DNA of 64,000 bases from Penicillium oxalicum (Eukaryota > Ascomycota > Eurotiomycetes > Eurotiales > Aspergillaceae). Positions 60,561 to 64,000 of the stretch are shown in pieces. Below the pieces are notes generated by a model. The model saw only the letters and a program-made list of their open reading frames with translations, was not told the DNA's origin and searched no databases. The stretch spans positions 3,706,307 to 3,770,306 of the forward strand of contig NC_064655.1 of the NCBI RefSeq assembly GCF_001723175.1, read 5' to 3'. Numbering within the stretch: position 1 is the first letter of the stretch; every line of letters begins with the position of its first letter. The translations under genes were made by a program, and so were the position numbers.

Positions 60561-61484
60561 TCAAGCAGGGAGATCTCGAATAATTCCAGCTTTCTTCTGC
60601 GCGACGTACAGATGGACATTTCCGGGCGCTGTGGCAAAGAATAAATGGTTACGCATGGCCGCCCCTGAAAGACGTGCATCTCCCGGGCTATCTGGCTTCA
60701 CAATAGCAGTCTCTTGAAACCAGGGGGTAAGTGCCACAAAAGAAGAAGTGAGAATTTGCATATCAACAAATATCAGAGGCTGGAGGGCCTGGCCATTAGC
60801 GGTATTTATTGGCGTTGCGCCTTGTATGGCTGGACCGTGGAGTACCATATCGAACAGAAGCGCCAGGAGATCGGAAATGAAGACAGTAAGCACGTTGCTT
60901 CCAGTATCATTGCAGACTAAGAAAGGCCGCGTCAAGTGTTCGTTACCGCCATACTGGGGAGGTAGCCTAATCTGGGCATGTAGCTGGTTTGTGTTAGTGA
61001 ATAACTTCAAGTTTCCGATCTCGACTGGACCATTTGCTGCGGCTAATAGTCGTAAAAAATACGGCATATGATTAGCCTATAGGATTATATGATATTTGCC
61101 TGTAGTTCATGTTGCTGGATCATTTGCTGATATTCTAACGTCTAAAGATATGATTAATATGAACCAGTAAAATAGATAGCTAATGGGTTGATGGATATTG
61201 AAATATACCTCACACCATCTCATCGCGTTCTTGGGTACCGACTCATCTTCCCATGGGTTCCTCTCGACTCGTCGTCCCTCAACAAGGTAGATCGGGGGAT
61301 CACCTCGTTGGCGTGGTCCAAGCTCGCCATTCTCATATAGGCGAATGAGAGCTTCAATATCCACTCGCTGGGCTTTGCCAAAATCAGTCTGCAGAAAAGC
61401 TTTGAGTTGCTCTACTCGCTCCGCGGGGTGGAGGATGTAGGGTATCGGACACGCAGGATTGAACTGAGGATGTGGACCTGACAT
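60561..61484 (-). CDS. Subtelomeric hypothetical protein with retropepsin-like DTGS motif
   Basis: Two exons, 61484-61209 and 61076-60561, join across a 132-bp GTATAT...TAG intron in phase 0 to give 263 residues. Exon 1 has no recognised fold (Pro-rich start, then ERVEQLKAFLQTDFGKAQ helix). Exon 2 reads FLVCNDTGSNVLTVF, where DTGS inside a hydrophobic strand is the aspartic-protease/retropepsin active-site pattern. A later hydrophobic-Ala-Arg-Leu-Ser-Gly segment could be the second conserved strand. A single DTGS in a protein this short would need to dimerise as retropepsins do. No reverse transcriptase or integrase is nearby, so it is not an evident retroelement. I cannot name the family; function is unassigned. 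Confidence 0.62.
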
Positions 61485-63735
61485 ATTGAAAAGCGTTTGG
61501 AGGGTGTGGTTGGTGAAAGAAGGTGAAAAATGTGGGATTGTGGAAAAGTGGTGGGTCTAGCTTAGCCTAGTCGGGGTTAGCGTGTCATCCGTTGCAACAA
61601 GTGAGCTAAGCCGTACAGTGGCACCGCCCTTACTCACCGCTATTTTCTGCTATTATTCTGCCGCAGCAAAATACTCCATATGGGCCCTAATTATACAAAT
61701 GGGAATATTTGTAAGGGTCGGGTCTTTTATGTCAGGCGGATCGTTAGAAGGAGAGGTGACAAAACAGTGTATTAGGGCGCTAGGCCAGGAACGGCAAAAT
61801 TAACCTAATATAGTAAATCACAGGTCCCAATATTACAGCACAAACTTTTGATACTCTGGGAAATAGCTAAGATCAAAGCCTACGATCAGTGACCAGGTTC
61901 AAATCTCCACAAATTGCTCTTGGATCATTACTTGTGCCCTCGCATCTGGAGCTATCGATGACAGCTTCTTGATGGGAATACGGAAAGTGTAAGCAAGCTC
62001 CTACCATGGACCTTGGAAGTAAATGCTCGTCATAGATGGCCGAGCGATGATGAAGCCTAGCTAAATGTGTAAGTCATGATGCTGGATTAGGGTCAAGGGA
62101 GTGCTGCGTTACGAGGTCAAGTAATATTTGCTGATCATTAGACGTAGCATTCGATCTTGGTATTCCCAGATTGCTAGAAATGAATGCACCCTCACATTTC
62201 GCATCTCATTCTAGCCAACATAACTTTGGATGGGGAAGTAACAGTCTACGCATTTTCCGGAGAGACAGGAGATTATTTCTATTGGCAGAAGGACTACCTT
62301 TATTGGAAGGCTGAGGTCTTTCACTGGCCTATGGGCCCATCAATCGATCGCATGCGGCAAGGTGATATGGATTTGAAACCTACTATTTCTGCAGATTCCG
62401 TGGATCAATATATCGAATGAATATAGAACGCGTCAGTGTCGGATGCCTTAATCACAGCTCTCTCCTCAGGTAGGGTATGACCTAGATTTGCTGTAGCAAG
62501 TTAATTCCTTTCTTTTTTTGACCTCCGACTGTTTTCGAAGCGCTCCGAGATCGATTCGGTAATGTCAAAAAAGGTCGAGTACACGATAAAAGTAGGGGTA
62601 GGGGCTCACATTCTTGGTTCTTAGAGAACAGTATAGGAAGGAAGGCTGAATTTTAACAATCTTTCGTGCATATAGTCTTGGTTTTGACGTTGATAAAACT
62701 TGGACTCACAATTTGAACCCACAATTGGCATGCTCCATCTTAAGTTCGTCACAGATGCTTACCTACGATTAACGCCACATGCCCATGCAGTACAGTACAC
62801 CAGCTAATAGCGCCCACCCTGGAAAAAGCCGAATCTCCTTTCCTTGGCAGACAGAATTTTGCTCCTCGACTGAAAGTGCAGGGATTAAAAGATGCGAAGG
62901 CTTATCAGCCCTGGTTAGGAAATAAAAATAATCGACGGTGCCTGAGCACTTGGTATTTCTCTTCCTCGTCTCCTCTACCTCCTTCCCCCATCTTTGTCTC
63001 TGCATAACTCTTGCTCCGTATCTCCGTCTGTGTAGGTTTCAATTCAAAATCCCTCGGCCGGAGCCGTCAATTATTTTCTTTAGGAAGTTATAGCGTACTC
63101 AGAAGCATTCTAGTTAAACCACTTTGCCGAGTAGGTTTGTCCACCAAAAGAGAGGAACGGCTAGATCATTGCTGTAATGATCGAAGCCATTCCAGAAGAG
63201 AAACCAGATCTTGCATCCTAATTTCAGAGTCACCATGTTAAGAATGTGCCTTGACGCCGTCTTGCCGCTTTAGTTTGATTGAAAACCTTACTGATAGCGG
63301 TCGCCATACCGCATACTCCACGTTATGTCCACGAAATTTCATCTCGGAAGCCGAGCTGACGCGGACCAAGGCAGCCCTCCCAAACTACTGGGACAAATGA
63401 TCGGCACCACAGCTCAAGCCGGAAACAGTCAACTAGGAAGTGCAGCTCCTCTTATGAATGGATGAGACCTGTGGGTTCTCAAATTAGTGGTCCAGATGTA
63501 GTTTGATTTGGACAACAGCTCATATGGGGCAGCTTTTTTTGTCTGAAGGAATGGGATAAACCACGAACAATGATACCTGACTTTACCAAGTTGCCACTCG
63601 ATCATCATACGTAGGCTCGAAACATATATCTACCTGAAGGCAGTACAGATTCCCCATCCCACTCCCTACTTGTCAGCCTTGTATCTACGTTTGTCTTTAT
63701 AACCTATACATACCATCATTGCAGGACCCAGCGTC
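61485..63735. other. Subtelomeric spacer before the terminal gene
   Basis: About 2.25 kb, A+T-rich, with short open frames only (for example at 62184-62420) that show no motifs. The last 300 bp should contain the promoter of the truncated flavin prenyltransferase gene. Confidence 0.4.
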
Positions 63736-63868
63736 ATGGAGGCCATTGGCAATCAACAGTCTTCTCCACAAAACTACCACCCTCAAACAGCAAACCATCG
63801 AAAAAGAGTGGTTGTAGCCATCACTGGTGCTACTGGAGCGATAATTGGCATACAGACATTGATCTGCC
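63736..63868 (+). pseudogene. 5' fragment of a UbiX/PAD1-type flavin prenyltransferase, cut by the telomere
   Basis: From ATG 63736 the first ~44 codons are intact. After a hydrophilic 22-residue lead the sequence reads RKRVVVAITGATGAIIGI, the nucleotide-binding start of UbiX/PAD1 flavoproteins, then QTLICL. Telomere repeat begins in the next codon, and the frame ends soon after within the repeats. Full-length members have roughly 190-240 residues, so about four fifths of the gene, including all prenyl-transfer residues, is missing. UbiX enzymes make the prenylated flavin cofactor for UbiD decarboxylases; in Aspergillus they occur in the phenylacrylate/sorbate decarboxylation cluster. No UbiD gene is in this window. 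The fragment cannot be functional. Confidence 0.88.
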
Positions 63869-64000
63869 TTAGGGGTTTAGGGTTAGGGGTTAGGGGTTAG
63901 GGTTTAGGGGTTAGGGGTTAGGGGTTAGGGGTTAGGGGTTAGGGTTAGGGTTAGGGGTTAGGGGTTAGGGGTTAGGGTTAGGGGTTAGGGGTTAGGGGTT
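63869..64000 (+). repeat. Telomere repeat array
   Basis: 132 bp made of 19 units plus TT, running to the window edge: 13 TTAGGGG, 4 TTAGGG, 1 TTTAGGG and 1 TTTAGGGG. The G-rich strand runs 5'->3' to the right, the orientation expected for a right chromosome end. The array begins directly inside the flavin prenyltransferase gene with no subtelomeric repeat between. Confidence 0.96.

Noticed and set aside
61880..61905. GGTTCAAATCT, a near-consensus RNA polymerase III B-box
   Set aside because: The flanks do not pair as a T-stem and no A-box lies at the right distance.

Overview
This 64 kb window looks like the end of a chromosome of a filamentous ascomycete, most likely Eurotiales (Aspergillus/Penicillium type). 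The basis for this is short GT-AG introns, gene families typical of that order (nudE, a TRAPP sedlin with a long fungal insert, ECM14-like pseudo-carboxypeptidase, DUF7582-type protein, NACHT protein), and TTAGGG-type telomere repeats at the right edge. The genus is not certain.

Layout. From 0.9 to about 44.7 kb lies an ordinary housekeeping block: nudE (-), a FAR1-like zinc domain fused to an isochorismatase-like hydrolase (+), TRAPP subunit Trs20/sedlin (-), an NSRP1-like splicing factor (+), ribosomal protein eS30 (+), a 2,559-residue NACHT/STAND protein (+), a SIMPL-domain protein (-), a ZRT3-like ZIP zinc transporter (-), a NUC1/EndoG-like nuclease (+), a NOSIP-like RING protein (-), a Sec7-PH ARF exchange factor with two compensating frame breaks (-), ECM14 (+) and a Dip5-like amino acid permease (-). 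From 44.7 to 50.8 kb I see no convincing gene, only simple repeats. A DUF7582-like gene follows at 50.8-51.9 kb.

The last 12 kb is subtelomeric, visibly richer in A+T and gene-poor. It holds a divergent pair: an NRPS-like A-T-R enzyme (carboxylic acid reductase architecture) and a second, presequence-less 5-aminolevulinate synthase (ALAS) with a change in its active-site glycine-rich motif. I read these as the core of a small, possibly undescribed secondary-metabolite locus that makes an ALA-like amino ketone and activates and reduces a carboxylic acid. A two-exon gene with a retropepsin-like DTGS motif lies further out. At the very end a UbiX/PAD1-type flavin prenyltransferase gene is cut after about 46 codons by 132 bp of irregular telomere repeat, mostly TTAGGGG. 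This is a gene broken by telomere addition.

Exon boundaries were inferred by eye from splice consensus, frame and family resemblance. No alignment or search was run, so family names rest on recognised motifs.
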